From contig ML133422.1 in the NCBI GenBank assembly GCA_003864495.1, positions 1,792,420-1,856,419 on the forward strand: a DNA stretch of 64,000 bases. The letters run 5' to 3'. The DNA comes from Nemopilema nomurai (Eukaryota; Cnidaria; Scyphozoa; Rhizostomeae; Rhizostomatidae). This document shows, in pieces, positions 1-13,662 of the stretch. Within the stretch, counting starts at the first letter, position 1, and the number at the start of each line of letters is the position of its first letter. The notes under the pieces were generated by a model. That model was not told the origin of the DNA, made no database searches, and was given only the letters and a program-made list of their open reading frames with translations. The translations under genes were made by a program, and so were the position numbers.

Positions 1-1304
1 GAGTTTTTAACAAACACAGAGAGCTTTCAGCAAGACATTTCGAAAGTAAGTAACCTGAGGGTTGTTGGTAACGTAGGCCAAAATGCAGGTCTGTAATAGA
101 AGGACTTGCTAAATACTGAGTCGTGCAACTTAGGCTGTATTGCTTGCAACTTGCATGTAGTTTTGACATTTGTAAGTTTTGACAGTTAAGAGCTGGTTTG
201 TAGCACTCTTCAGTCTGTTTCAATTTTTGTCATTTAGATGATCAGATTGTCCAAATTGCGACTGACAAAACGAATCAAGACAAAAAAGTCAGTTCATTGC
301 AGACCTAGAGTTCCTAAGAAAATTCTTCTAGTAACAATGTCACAGAATCCTACTAAATTTATTAATATTATTGCTTTCTCGGACTATTTTCTTCCCAAAT
401 ATAGAGATAATTGGCCAATGTTATTTATTAGCAGAGCTTTTAAAAGGCATTTTTCACTGCCGAATTTATTCGTCATTAAGGTTATTTTTATTGACTGTTG
501 TTACTTCTTAAGCAGTTGATTTGATCGCCTTTACCTATCTCTATTGCAGACTGCACCAACTTTGGGAAGTATAGCAGCAAGTGACCCTCCGCCTCCGTAC
601 TCTCCTCCAAGGTAACTTGTCTTTTTTCTTAATTAGGTCATACGTATCTAACAGGTTTCAAGATTCCCTCCGTTCTGATTCTGCATCACTCCCGGTAAAT
701 AAATTTATTTAATGGTTTTGTAGTTCCTATATTCTTCATTCAAGACGAGTTTGAATCCGAAATTTTCCTTTGTTGAAAGTTGCATCGCCTAGCCATATTC
801 AATCACATGGTCTCTGTCGGTGTGATCCAATTATAAGGGGTCATAAAATTTGCCTATCACGATTCCCAAACATCTGATGCCAATGTGTAGCCATGGCAGT
901 CGTTGAATGTCATACCAAAACGTGGTTTGGATGTTCCATGAGAGGAACCAGTGGATATTATTCGCCCCTTTGCTAAACAATCAATAAAACTTAAGTTTAC
1001 CATGTTTAGTAGAAATGTTCATTATCTGACTGGATTTTTTAGAGTGAAAAGCGACCTACCCTCTTCGATTTCTAATAAACCGTATCCGGAATGGACGACA
1101 GAGGAGGTCTGTTTCTGGCTGGACTTCATCAACATGGGGCAATACAAAGAGAGTTTCTTAGAGAACGATATCCAAGGCCTGCATCTAGCTGATCTGTCCA
1201 AGGATGACTTATCCGAACTTGGGGTAAAGAAGCTGGGGCATCGGCTTACCATCGACGATGCCATTGGCAAACTACGGAACCAGTTGCAGTTTTCTGAAGT
1301 CTGA
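1..1304 (+). CDS. C-terminal end of a SAM-domain protein (5' end outside window)
   Basis: Three coding exons join in phase: 1-45 (donor gtaagt), 550-611 (acceptor ttgcag, donor gtaact) and 1043-1304 (acceptor ttttag, stop TGA at 1302-1304). They encode the last 122 residues of a larger protein. The middle exon carries DPPPPYSPP, which contains a PPPY motif of the kind bound by WW domains. The last exon is a sterile alpha motif domain beginning at PEWTTEEVCFWLDF and running through IQGLHLADLSKDDLSELGV to LGHRLTIDDAIGKL. It shows the usual W at the start, the DLxxLGV core and the GHR-containing last helix. SAM domains mediate protein-protein association and sometimes polymerise. The partner and family cannot be told from this fragment; the SAM looks closest in style to those of cytoplasmic scaffolds and diacylglycerol kinases, which is an impression only. 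Any catalytic or other domains would lie upstream of base 1. Confidence 0.85.
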
Positions 1305-1782
1305 TTCTCTCTAGTTTAATGAACAAATTGCCCGTGGATTTTTAACAAGAATCGGAGAGCAGTGAGATGTATTTATAAAGAGATATTAAGACTCTGTAGG
1401 ATTTGTATTTTTCGCCAAAGGACGTAGATACTTAATTCAGGGAATGGCGATTTCTTGATCGAGGTATGATCAAGGTATTGTTACTAACTAAGGGATTTTG
1501 TATATTGCTTGATAGGGTATTGCGTGCGCTTTTATAGTTTTTTATTTTTGTATTTGAATTAGCCGATTTTGTTAAAGAAACTGATTCAAATTTTTTCCCC
1601 GACGATTATCTTGCAATGAGTTTCAGGTCTCGTACATTGTGGCGTCATTTTAGTCCGCACCCTGGTCACGGCACCAGCTGCAATCAGCCGATTTTGTCAA
1701 AGAACGTATCCCCAAACGGATATGTAGTTCCCCAAGTTCGTTTTCCAAATAATTATTTCTATTTTTGTTTCTAAAGTTTTGA

Positions 1783-1788
1783 AATAAA
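1783..1788 (+). promoter_or_regulatory. Possible polyadenylation signal AATAAA of the SAM-domain gene
   Basis: A canonical AATAAA lies about 480 bp after the SAM-domain stop codon in otherwise non-coding sequence. It is a reasonable 3' UTR end, but such hexamers are common in AT-rich DNA. Confidence 0.3.
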
Positions 1789-4700
1789 AATCAGCCAAAC
1801 GCTAGTTTGAGACTAGAAAATGTTTCCAGTTCATTTGCAACTAAGATTTTTCCTTTGGACAGAATTGCTTCGATAAACTCTTATTTGAGTAGCTATGCCA
1901 AGCAGAACATAATTTGATAGCAAATTTTTTTGCTGATTCTGTGGAGTTTAATGTACGAGACCACATTTTAAAGGGGCAACAGCTTACGAAGTAAGGTAGG
2001 CGTTGATTCCATAATATTTTGAGTTTCCTGAGAAGAAGGAAAAGTAGCCTTCGATTTGGCAAAATAACTTTTTTTCAAAGAAATATGCCTCTTGCCGTGA
2101 AGTTAGTTTGTTAGGATATCCACGTGATTCGATGAGATAGACAGTGATTTTTGTAGATGTTTTTGGTTGGTTAGCAAATATGTAGTGTGGGTCTCGTTAG
2201 AAATACAACTAATAATATATGACATTTTTAAATTTAGTTTCGTAGATGCACCCCATTTATGAGTCTTGACTTCCAGCAAGACCCGAGGGGCCCTAGATGG
2301 TCATTATTTTCATTAATTACTAGATGCGTTGGCATGAATTCTCTTTCGTCAAAGCATTTCGACTCATAAGTGGCCTACTGTTAATTAATTCCTTACATTT
2401 TCTTGGATTTTTATTGCCATTGCTTTAATTAATTGATGAGCGGATACAATGATCGGTTTGTTTTGAAGATAAATAAATTCATTAGTTATTATTTCATAGT
2501 CGTGGGTAACGCATGTTTTTCGCCCAACAGGTGATTGTCAGCTTGCTGTGTCTCCAGACATGTAGTCTCCCTTTCAAATTGAGGCTAATGCCTACAAGGA
2601 TACATGATTATCGTTAACAATAACGTCTGATTCATGCTATTGGATGTGACCATAACTACTAAAGTCCCCTCGTTAAGTACAAAGTCACAAACAACCCACA
2701 TAAACTTACAGGCTAGAAGCTTAAATCCCCCGTCTCCCACAGTCTAACTCGAGTAGGGCAAGACGGCAATCAATCCTGATCACTATTTTGTTGTTTTTAT
2801 TTTATGTCTCAATTTGAATCGCGTTTTTAGTTTTTTTGCGTTAGCGATGCGTCGTATCGTGTCCTTGCTCCAGAAATATTTCTCGTGCTGGATTACCGTA
2901 TTTTTGTATGGCAACGAAAAAGGATAAATTGTTGATTAAAGTGAAAATTTGTTGCAACTTCCTTAGGTCTCTTCCGTGATACAAGGCCTTTGTCGCTGTT
3001 CTCGTTCTGTTTCAAGAGCATAGTTAATGCTTCTGTGTTTCAGAATATGAATTTTAGAATGATATTCTACCACGAGGATCTTTTAGGCCTAACTCTCCCC
3101 AGCCGAAGTTCTGGTCAGTCAATTTCTTGCGAATTCAATCGAAATATTGGGGCTTGTCCGGGAGCTCTTCATCTCGTTCCTGCCCAAACATTAATCGACG
3201 GAATTTCGAATCCACAGTTCAGGTTTTGTCCTAGCGAAAGAGCGGCTACATTCTTTTAAAAGGCCTTTACCAGGATAACATCTCAGGATGCCTTGTCACC
3301 AAAAATCCCTGAGAAAACCTTGTAACGGTGATAAATAAATGCCGTTTGGGTATGAATGTCTCAGTTGATAGTGACAGATGCACCTTCATACCTCTTTGTT
3401 TTCCTTTCTCGCAGTATCAGAATCAATGCTAAGGAATCATTTCGCTTTACCGTGGATTATTTTCTAGTTCCACTGCCAAAAGATAGTGATACCATTTGGA
3501 CCATTTATTTTGGAAACACGTCACAAATGTCTTTGGCTCTGCAAAATAATTTAATCTCTTCCAAATTGTCTCTTGCCTAGAGTTTACAGACGAATCGCCT
3601 TTGTTTTGGCTTAGCTTATCAAGTTTAGTTTATTAAGGCTTAAAAGACAGCGATTTGATCCAGAGCTCATGTGATTGTATCGTGCAGTATTTATAACTGT
3701 TCCTTGCAGCTCATGTTCCATTTTCGATGTTTACATCTGATTTTTGCTATGTTAGATCTAGAATTGCACTGCCTATATCCAATAATTCGATTTTTTGATC
3801 CATGGAGTGAAATGGCCGAAAATCTTTAATTCCTTGAGCAGCAACTCTTCCAGTTGCGGTTCTTCACTACACAACGGGGAATCACTTCTTCAAATATTGG
3901 TTTGTCAGTTTTATTCTTTCGATTCAATTTTTTAGTAAATCGTGCATTACTTTATTTGCCATGATTTCGTGTGAAAACGATTGTACAGTTCTCTGGCAGC
4001 AAACAATATTTTTCCTGCCCGAAGCTATATTGGTCTAACAGAAGCAATTCTCGCTATTGCATTTGAAAAGGAATCCATTACAATGTTTGGAGGCTTCATT
4101 CGAGACAATGGGCCGTCCGTGCAGCTATTGTTTATCGAAAAAGAAGAGTATAATTTTGCATTGTTTAAAATTCAATTGTTTAAAAGACAAAGGGCTTCGC
4201 CGCTTGTACGGAATGGCTAGTTCAATGTCGCGAGTTCGTGGTTGTGATTTCGAAGCTTTGAAACACGTGTTATTGGAAGAAGGCTATCCGTGAAGAGATG
4301 TCAGTAAATGCAGATTTTAAGCCGTAATACTTGATAAAAGGATCATTTCAGTGTTTTTATAATGCAGGTTCTGCGGTGACAGTGTGGTAAGTAAGAAACA
4401 GACGGAAAGAATCGTCGGTAAGCTTTCAACATTTGCAGATTTTATGTTTCACTTTATGGTGTTGTTTTGGCAATTCTCTGTGCCTAATAATATTTGCCTT
4501 TTCAGTTGAATGCCATTTTAAACAATTAATGCAAGCTTACTTTATTTGAAATTGATTGTTCTTACGAGCCAGTAGAGGGGTAGGCCAATATTCCAGAAAC
4601 ATGTTCTAATCTAGATCAGCTGGATCCTGCCAATTTACTGTAGCCCCCATCTCTTAGCCGTTATCGACTTTAGAAATTTGCAAATGCATGCGGAATTTTC

Positions 4701-7020
4701 TCCAGTTTTTTTTTAAATTTCTGATAATTTTTCAAGAGCCCAAAATACTGGCAATGTCCTTTAAACAGATAATTCTTTAGAGACCAATTTATGAGAATAT
4801 GTGACTGAGGCGTTCACATCTTCAGAGAATATTCCATGATTTCGGTTCTGCTGTTTTTACTGTTGATGTAAACAGAATAAACAAGCAGAATTCGAAGATT
4901 CTATACACACGTTGATGCACCTTTAAGAATCCTCAACCTCTAAGGTTTCCATTGCCAAAGTCACATTCATTGTTCATTTCTTTTAAAAAGAATTTATCTT
5001 AACCATAACTATCAACTTAATTGAGGTTTCTGTACTGCTGGACAATTAGGTTGTAGTCCGTCTAGATGAGTAGGCAAAAGTTTTGACAGTGTAAGAAACC
5101 GCAAGTCGTGCTTTATAACAGGCTGGGACAATGCACCAAGAGTCAAAACAGTTCTTCATTTTGTTATACAAGAAAACAAAACTCTAGGCTCATTAAACAA
5201 AATTCCAATACAAAAGCCAGCTTTTGTGGTTCTTCGGGTGTGAATTGGGCGAGGCTCTGCCTTTCTGTATTTCACCTCAAACAGCATTACTTTGCATTTA
5301 CTTCATGTAACGTAATAAAAATACTAACTCGCTTTATAACCAGTTCAGAGGGCTGAATATTTCATACGTAACTTAAGTTAGGCTACGAATCGCTCAATAC
5401 AAATTGCTTGTATCAATTGCTGTTGTACGTAAGATACGCTCTTATAACTTAACGAGCGCCTTCCAAGTAAACCATAAGTCTACAAAACTGCCAGCGGTGA
5501 GAATCTATTGAGCAAGGAAGCAAAACTCATTTCTTTTTCAAACTCGTAAACATTGGAAAACGTATTGGTTAAAATTGTCGCTGAGCAGCTAGCAACATGC
5601 CGTTTTGATCACGATAGTTAACTTAATTATGATTAACAGTAATCTTTTATCTTAATTTTGTCAACATCGGGGTGGATGTTGTTGCTGTTGTTGCTGAAGT
5701 TTTTATCTTTACCGTTGTTTCAATAAATGTTGTTCTGGTCGAAGTGGATTTTATTTGATTGCTTTTATTGAGAAATTCTCGTTGTTGTCATCTTGTCATC
5801 GTTGTTATCTTTGCTCCTGTTGATTTGAGCGCTATTTCTTTTGCTACGTTGACACCACATTGTGCCAAATTCAATATCAGGCACAGATCACAGCAAATCC
5901 ATCCTAATCGACTTCTCAGCTCCGCAATCACTTTCCTATGTATCCAACAGGAGAGTCGATGACAATAGATTAAGACTAGAGGCATGGTGTCTTTTCTTGT
6001 ACAACAACTGTTTCCTGCATGAAGCTGCACTGGAGCAAAATCCATTTTGTTGATAGCTTCTAAGCAGGAGCTTTGCTCAGCCTCTTTCTCAAACTGGTCT
6101 TTGGTACATAGGGCTACAATGCTACTTAAAACTGATGCTTGCAATGCAATTAAACTACTTCAGCCCACATACCTTTGGCCTAGCACCCGCGCTCTGACTC
6201 ACAATTAATAAGCCTAGAAACACAAGCCAATAGTCAAAAGTCTTTCGTTTATAGAAAGTATATTTAAAGAAAGAAAGATTTCTAGTTGTGTTCTGTACCC
6301 AAATAAAGGCCTAAATCGCAATGTTTTTGTTCTGTGTAGTCGGCCTTGTTTGTTTATTGTCTTGAATTCAATTTGTAATGCTTCTGGATAGAGTAGTATC
6401 CCTGGTGATATGTTTGGACCAACCACAGTAGTCTCTGTTTCTTGTACCCAATGTAGAAGTTAATAGGTGTCATTTTAGAATCAAGCTAAAAGTTATTGAA
6501 AATAAAATCATGACAAGTTTAAAGAGTCACAAACAAACAGCAATCAAGCAGCTTAAAACAAATTAACTTCAGCTCGAAAAAGAAATTATTAAAAATGTGA
6601 AAGAAATCTCAATATATCTACATCGTGTCGAACAAATTATGGTGAGCCTCTGCTTTCTACATCCAATTCAGTCGCTTCGCAGCCTGAGACAAACATTTTT
6701 GAGTTTCAAGCACGCCCACTACATATTTAACAAATGAAATAGCCATAACAAAAAGCAAGTTGTTTGTACGAGACAGTAGAAAAGGAGGGTCTGAATAGGA
6801 AGAAAATTGTTTTCTATGGTTAGTAACGCAATTGGCCTACTGATACTAACTGTACTTTATCTCTAGCTACCACTATAAAGGGAACGCATGCGATAAGTTG
6901 TCGATTCAACATTGTGTCTAGCTGGCTCGAGCCTGATAAGCCATTTCCAAAACTTGCCCAGATTAGAAGGGGGGGGGAGGAAAGCCAGATAAAATAGACT
7001 ACATATCAGCTTCTTAGATG

Positions 7021-7243
7021 CGAATATACTTCGTTTTCTTCCATCTCTGCTTTCTATAGATGCAATGTTACTTCTTCTCGGTGTTTCTGCTTATAAAGCT
7101 GGCCATAAGGAAACGATTTATTTTACTTGCAAATAAACTTCGTTTTCTTCCATCCCAGCCTTCTATAGATGCAAAGTTCCATCCTTCTTTTTCTTGGTGT
7201 TTCTGCTTATAAATCAGGCCATAAGGAAACGATTTATTTTACG
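7021..7243 (+). repeat. Tandem duplication of about 110 bp, two copies
   Basis: Copy 1 is about 7021-7128 and copy 2 about 7129-7243. Both contain acttcgttttcttccatc, then ttctatagatgcaa, ggtgtttctgcttataaa and ggccataaggaaacgattta in the same order, with scattered substitutions and a small insertion. The copies are diverged, so the duplication is not recent. Confidence 0.85.
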
Positions 7244-8191
7244 TCTACATAACACCATGATAGCGCTTGTCAAATGTTCATCGGTGCAAGGGAACAGATA
7301 TTTTCCACCAACGTCGATCAAAAATTTTATTAGTTTTATGGGAACCTATGCAAAAAAATGCAATACGGTCTTGTCTTTTAGATTCGACAAGAATCGCGTT
7401 TAATCGTGAAATGTTAGATTATTGCTTAAGCCAAGAAGGGAGTTGTGCCCTGCAATACAGTGATGTAAATAATGGCATTAGGTTTCTTTGTGTGTACTAT
7501 TCCAAACATTATTTATTATTGACTCTCCCAACTCTTCTGATGTACTTTTACCTTCACTGCTTTCTCTAAAGTAGCTGTATTATTTTGTTTTCGCATCAAT
7601 CATCTCGAGGATTTTGATCTGCCTTCCACCTGTTTCATCTCTAATCGGTGTTGTAAAGCACTAGTTGAGTGAATTTGCTACTGCGAAAGCGATTCCATAT
7701 ACTGTTTCTGATGCTATCAATGAGTTGATTGTATTTCAATTCTTCATTGAGAATATTGCTTGGCAGATTGGACGATCGACTCTTTATCCAGTTGCTGGAA
7801 GCCTTTCATTATTCATATTCTTGACAGATTAGTCTTGGCAACGCCTATCAAGACTTTACGTTGTCATTATCTTTCAACGGCTCCATCGCTCCAAGAATGC
7901 TACTGCGTCTTCTTATATTTCTCTTTCATCAACCGACTTATGTTAATAGATAACATGATAACTCTTGCTTTTGTCTTCAAACAATATTGGTAAGATGCGG
8001 CAATGAAACAATGTTCCTGATGATCCAATTGTGCTACAGTATACAGCATTATCACCAAACACTTGTTACCTGCAGATGTCAGATCGGCCTTTTTGTTAAG
8101 AGAAATCTTTCTTAATCAATTTCGCAGACCAACCATATCGATAACTTAGTTGTGTTCCTGCAGAGACAACATTGGACAGACGCAACTAAGG

Positions 8192-11100
8192 ATGAAGAAA
8201 ACAGACAAGATTTTGTGCATCCTCTTTTGCTCATATGCCTGCTATCTTATATGTAAGTAATACAATTCTACTGTTTTAGCACTTTGTTTTGTATAAGAAA
8301 ATTCTTTAGACTAAAAGCTCGCATTACTCTATATTACTATTCTACAAAATCGTATCTAAGTAACCTTGGTCTAAAACTCATTATAAAAGATATTAATTAG
8401 GCAATGAATTAGAGCAATAGATGGCACGTTTAACAGTGTTGCCTCCCCCGTCCCCTAAAGTTTCAATCTACAAGCCATCATTAAATCATTTGTATCAATA
8501 TCGTCTGCTGCATCATGCATCGATCAAAGCCGCTCGATCACTGTAAAGTTTAAGTTGGAAAATTTGTCAACGGATCCAAAGAAAAAAACGAAATCTTAAA
8601 CAAATTATCAGTTTTTTAAAATTTCAGAATAATTTAACTTTGCCATAACCAGACTAGTTCGAGTTCAATTTCACAGTTTCAAACAGATTTCTGATTGCTC
8701 TTTTCTTAAGAAAAATTTTGTTATGGTCATGAAGAAAGAAATAGAAAGAAGTTTATAAGTAGAAAGAAATGAGGTCAAATGTTCTGTAATCTATTTTACT
8801 TATTAGGGTCCTGACTATGATTTAACGATTTAAAGGCGTGCCAAACTATTTAGGGGTGCCTTTACCATTAAGCTCTTTCGTAATCTTCACCCCCACTTTG
8901 CACTCCCCTACTTTCGAATACATATCGCAGGCCCTGTTCTGCCAATATAACATGTCTTTGCCATGTAATTGAACTTGGAACCTGGACTTTCTGCTGGCCT
9001 CCCTGTAGCATACCCGAACTTTCTGATATGTCGATTCCATTTCCCATTTAATAAACAAGCAATGCAATCTCGTTGTGTAATTATTGGTAGTTTCGAAGAG
9101 TTTCATGAATTTGAATCAACATTTTAGCGATAGCAGATGGCCGGTCGGAACAAATCAACGAGGAAGCCAGAGTTTTTGAAGACCTATTTGTCAAGACCAG
9201 GTACGATAACTCGGTTCGACCCGTACGAAACAAATCATCGCCGGTGCAAGTCTACCTGGACATTGCTTTGGTGCAGCTGATTGACCTTGTAAGTTCAAAG
9301 TTCAAAGTTCAAAGTTCAAACTTGATTTATTAAATGTTTAAAGCTTGTTCCCCATTCAGTCAACGAATATCTTTGTAACTCAATATTTTTGCAAGTCAAC
9401 AAGTTATTCAAGTTTCAAACAACAATTTTCAATTCGAGAATTGGGTCCTAAATAAAATGTTTGGAGATGTTATATTCTGTTTACTTATAGTCCTAAGGTC
9501 TTGCAGGCCATTGGTGACCGCCTGGTTTATGATGCGATTTCAACTACACCAATTTGCGATGCTCAACTTTCTACAAAAGAGAGCATGTGTGTTTGTTTAC
9601 TGCTCTAGCCTTGCACGTCAGGAGAAAAAATGTTAATTTATTCACTTAATAGGCGGTGTCCATTATTCACGAAGGCCAGACAATCTTTTGCAACAATCTG
9701 CTCAATTCTGTATAGTAGAATGCTGGTATATTTGATAGAGTTTTCGTATTGAGAATTCCACCTGTCTAGAATGACGATGTTCTGTTGTGTAGGATGATGC
9801 CGATCAGTCAATGCAGTCAAACATATGGATAAGGATGGTGAGTTTGAACAATCCTCTTGTTCTTCAAAGGCTTAATTCACACCTCCAGCTCGAATCATTT
9901 CAAGTTCAATTATTCTTTATTGAATCTTTGGTAAATCCATGCCAAGACTATTTGTGTCTGCCTATGTAATGAAATTTACTCAGACGTCTAGAAGAGGCCT
10001 TGAAGAAATCTGTTAAGCGATCGAACATGGCCGTCACGTAGATTTTATTGATGGAATTATGGGAGTTTGTTCTGCTGTTGATCGTTATGCACGTATTTTA
10101 ACATTCGCAAGTTTTAAGACAAAGGTAATGCACTGTGTGAGTTGTGTACATGTTGAACTAGCGGAAATAGATATGAATAGCAAGCATGACATGTAAAAAA
10201 ATCTGAGTCAGGGGGGTTAAGAAAAAGAGATGGTGCAGGCGAAAATCCCATTCGGTTAACGTGTTTTCTCAAAGACAAAATTTAAGCCGACAAATTTAGC
10301 TGTGTAACTTCTTAGCTGCTAAATGATTGGCAGCAAAATAAGTATTTTTGGCAAAAAGGACCCAAGCTCTAACACAACAATATATGATCTCTAATGTATC
10401 AATGGTATATAGGGAATGTTTTAGATATTAAAATAACATGGCATATGCTTAAGATGCTTCTATCAAATGTATCACAAAGTAATTATGAATTCAAATGTAC
10501 AGGGTTTTCACAAGCTCCTTCTTAATAGAAAATTTAACTGTACCAGTTCCCTCTAAAAATAGAGTGCAATTTTTTTCAGAAATGGACCAATGAGATATTG
10601 ACTTGGAATCCAGCTGATTATGGGAATGTAACCAGCATTGTCGTCAACAAAATATACCCATGGAAACCGGACATTGTACTGTACAACAGGTGAGAAACGA
10701 TACTAAAATTTAATCGATTATGCAAATGATCTGTCAGCTACGTGTCTTCAATATATCGTGCAAGTACAATGCCTGCCAAAAGTCTTTAGAACACCTTTTC
10801 TCCTGCGTTGTATTTGTTTGACGCGCCAATAATTGTTAACCCTCCTTCACCCAACCCCCCCCCCCCGAAAATAGACTAGAGATGAAAATTAGATGCAAAA
10901 ATGTCGCTTTGTTTTGCGGCAGGATAACACTGTTTGGAAGGAGGGATGGGGATGGAAGAGGCTAGTTAGTAGAAAACGTGGTTAGTAGAAGTGTAAGTAC
11001 ACAACACAATCTCCTTGGCCTGCGTAAAGTTCACCATTCCCTCTTACCTCATTTTCCCACCAACTCTATATAATTGGAGATTTTGCTTTTCCTTGCATTT

Positions 11101-13662
11101 GTTTCTCTGAAGTCTAGACTGCACCTACACCAAACACGAGCGTCCATAATGCAGTGAATAGTACACAGGGGGCGATTTTTGCCATCACAGAATATCCAAG
11201 GACAGTGGTAAATGGACGCAATATAATTGATGAAATTACGCTATACTTTTAGGTAATCTAAATCTTGTTGTTAAAAAGTATAGAGAGTATGCTACATGTA
11301 AAGCAAATGAATTGATACCAAGCTACATGTAAAGCAAATGGGCAGAAACACTAATCAACAAGCAAAACTCTCCCTAGAAAAATGAGAAGGGGCATATTAA
11401 GAGGCCTCCCCCTAGCCTCCTCCCTTGTCCCCCTCAGTCCCCCCTTGCCTCTTCAGCCTCCCTCTTGCCCCTCCCAGAAACGCCACAGGTTGTATCTAAT
11501 ATTTTCACGTACGTATCTAACATACCGACCTTCCTGTGTTGCTAGTGCAGACAGTGGAGAGTCTAGAGGGTACATCGGTGAATTCCTGACCAGAATCGAA
11601 GTGAGCCACATTGGCATGAACACGTGGTATATCCCGGCCATCTTGAAGTCGAGCTGCAGCACCGACATGACGCTCTTCCCTTTCGACAGCCAAGTGTGCA
11701 GCCTCACTTTCGGTTCGTGGACATACTTCAGGAATCACATCAACATTACCAACACGAGAGAGGTGCTTGATCTCAGATCATACCAAATCAGCTCATCGTT
11801 CAGTTTGAGGAAGACAACGGCTATAAGAAAGGAAACGTTTTACCCGTAAGTGTTTCTGTCTTCTTCATTTGTCATTTGAGGGGTATACCTATAGGGACTA
11901 TTCAATGATAGTGAGAGAGGGTTAGAGCATGCCCTGCAGGTAACCATTATGAAAATTCGCTAACCCATGTTACCACCCTTAAAGAAAAGCCATAATTTCA
12001 TTCGCATGATATTGAATTTGTCTGGTCGTCAATACAGACATTAAGGAAAGAAAGAATGAATAATTAACATCATATTGGCGTTAACATGTGGGGCCAGTTG
12101 TACGCCTAACTATGGGTGGAAGATAACTAACCAAAAGGAATAACATTTAGCTTCTATTATTGATCAACTCAATGCACAGCTTGGCACCATTCCTCGCCAC
12201 AATCACAATCATCTTGCTTCTCAACTGGCCTTTGTCGGTACTTTTTGATTGAGCAGTAGTGTCCTGTATATAAGAAACACAATTTTAAGAAACACAGAGC
12301 CTTATTTTCAAAAAATAGCCCCTTTCATAAGAAACTGGTAATGGTCTGAAAGAAGCTTGTTTTTATTCATTTTTCATGAAACTTAATCCTTTGTAAAACA
12401 GAACAAATAATTATTCATTCTACAATGGTCAAGTGAAAAAGAACTTGGATGAAAACTGAGCAAGAATCACTTTTCTGGAATATTTGAAGCGGTTCCTAAA
12501 TGTGAAGAATTGCAAATACAAATCTAAATAGTGTATGATATTTTCATCATTGAGCTTGTGTCTGAGTAGATGATTAATAGTATAATATGGTTTTTCTTAC
12601 AAGAAACATGATTTTAAGTGAAAATCTCATTTTATAACAAAAGGCATTTGATCTGAAATGAAAATAATTGTTTCTCATCTGTATGATGCTACTGTTTAAG
12701 CTGCATTTTCCTTCTTGCACAACAGATGCTGCCCCGACCCCATTGTTACCATCACATACGAGTTACAGCTGGACAGACAACCGGGGTTTTATTTCTACAA
12801 CGTCATTTTACCGACACTTGTCATCACTCTCATGGCGTTCATAACCTTCGCGATGCCTGATTCCATTGGTGAACGGGTTGGTCTGACGTTCGATTGCTTC
12901 CTTGCAAACACCTTCACAGCCATGATGATTAAGGATATGCTGCCAGTAAGTTCTGATACAGTGCCCATTATCACCAGATTCATGCTCATGTGCATGTCAA
13001 TGCTTTTGCTGTCGCTATTTTCGAATGCATTCTCCTTGCGATGTCGCAACAAAACACATATGCCGTTTATTGTTCGCAAACTTTTTCTTCAAGTCCTCGG
13101 CCCATTAGTTCTTGTCAATACGTCTTCTTGCGCTGCGTCAGTTGATGAGAATGAGAATGACGGAGTGGATGGGGAGCGTCGTAAAAACATCACCGCGTCG
13201 AGGTTCCGTTACCATGAATCCTTAACTGTTTCCGACCTCGACGGAGAGAGCTACGAGATGCTTCGCCTGTCGAAAGACGCTTCCTCGCAGTCATCTGGTT
13301 ACCCAGCAACGAACGAAAGCTGTTCCCGTGGAGACAACTTTTCCGACTATCAATACAAGAAGCGCTATTTCAGTTCAGCTAAGTCGAAAAGTCGTTACTA
13401 TAAGCAACCTTTCTCAAGTGGATTTCATTCCTTTGAATCGGAGTTAGAGCAAGGGCCGACCAGGCAACAACTTGACTGCCTCGAGGGCATGAAGACTTTG
13501 GTTGACAGCTATGAGAGTGAATTAATTGAAAAGCACAGAAAAGATTTTTGGGACTTCGTTTCCAAAATTGTTGATCGTTTGCTTTTGGTTTGCTTTCTGC
13601 TTGCATGGATATCAATGGCGCTCGCTCTGTTCCTCAAGGTACCCACACGATCTGATAAATAG
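8192..13662 (+). CDS. Nicotinic acetylcholine receptor alpha-like subunit (Cys-loop ligand-gated channel), six exons, complete
   Basis: Exons 8192-8252, 9128-9288, 9793-9837, 10580-10689, 11546-11845 and 12726-13662 all have GT-AG borders and compatible phases, giving 537 residues. The first exon is a hydrophobic signal peptide (MKKTDKILCILFCSYACYLI). Exon 2 has the family N-terminal stretch FEDLFVKTRYDNSVRPV. Exon 3 ends in loop D (NIWIRM, continued by KWTN). Exon 4 gives loop A (WKPDIVLYN). Exon 5 gives loop B W153 and the 13-residue Cys-loop C163-C177 with FPFD. The last exon starts with adjacent C227-C228 (loop C), the mark of an alpha, agonist-binding subunit. TM1, TM2 and TM3 follow at about 247-269, 276-298 and 305-330, then a cytoplasmic loop of about 170 residues and TM4 near 508-530. 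Family knowledge predicts a pentameric plasma-membrane cation channel; GE at -1' (GERVGL) fits cation selectivity. Ligand, subunit partners and the effect of the odd pore residues are not known from sequence. Confidence 0.95.
10817..10955 (+). repeat. Dispersed repeat, copy 1 (in receptor intron 4)
   Basis: Shares ordered blocks with 18899-19070: tttgacgcgccaat, tgttaa followed by a C-rich run, an aaaatg[t/a]cgctt block, gcaggayaacaytgtt, and gatggggatg at the end. This copy has a 12-C run near 10855. It lies between receptor exons 4 and 5. The shared order, with indels, suggests a small interspersed element, but no terminal repeats or target-site duplication were identified. Confidence 0.6.
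11291..11340 (+). repeat. Short direct repeat, 19 bp twice with 31-bp period
   Basis: The word gctacatgtaaagcaaatg occurs at 11291-11309 and exactly again at 11322-11340, within receptor intron 4. Probably a local slippage duplication. Confidence 0.8.
12726..13662 (+). other. Terminal exon of the receptor: loop C, pore helix TM2 and TM1-TM4
   Basis: This 937-bp exon opens with CCPDP (vicinal cysteines) and holds the whole transmembrane part. TM2 aligns without gaps to the nicotinic consensus: E at -1', R at 0', G at 2', D282 at 6', L285 at 9', F at 13', M at 16' and 17', K at 19', D at 20'. The 9' gate leucine and -1' glutamate are kept. The usual Thr/Ser at 6' is Asp and the usual Ser/Thr at 2' is Gly. 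The TM3-TM4 loop (from about RCRNKTHMPF to EKHRKDFWDF) is rich in Ser, Tyr and charged residues. Joining ligand loop C and all TM helices in one exon is unlike the more fragmented vertebrate muscle-type genes. Confidence 0.9.

Larger units (their letters stand above)
1305..8191. other. Non-coding spacer between SAM-domain gene and receptor gene
   Basis: AT-rich unique sequence that should hold the SAM-gene 3' UTR at its left end and the receptor promoter and 5' UTR at its right end. The short ORFs inside (for example 2990-3259 + and 5788-6144 -) match no domain I know and sit without convincing splice partners. A GTT-rich patch lies at about 5680-5740 and a tandem duplication at 7021-7243. 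The sequence ctgcag just before 8163 could be an acceptor for a short 5' UTR exon leading to the receptor ATG. Confidence 0.6.
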
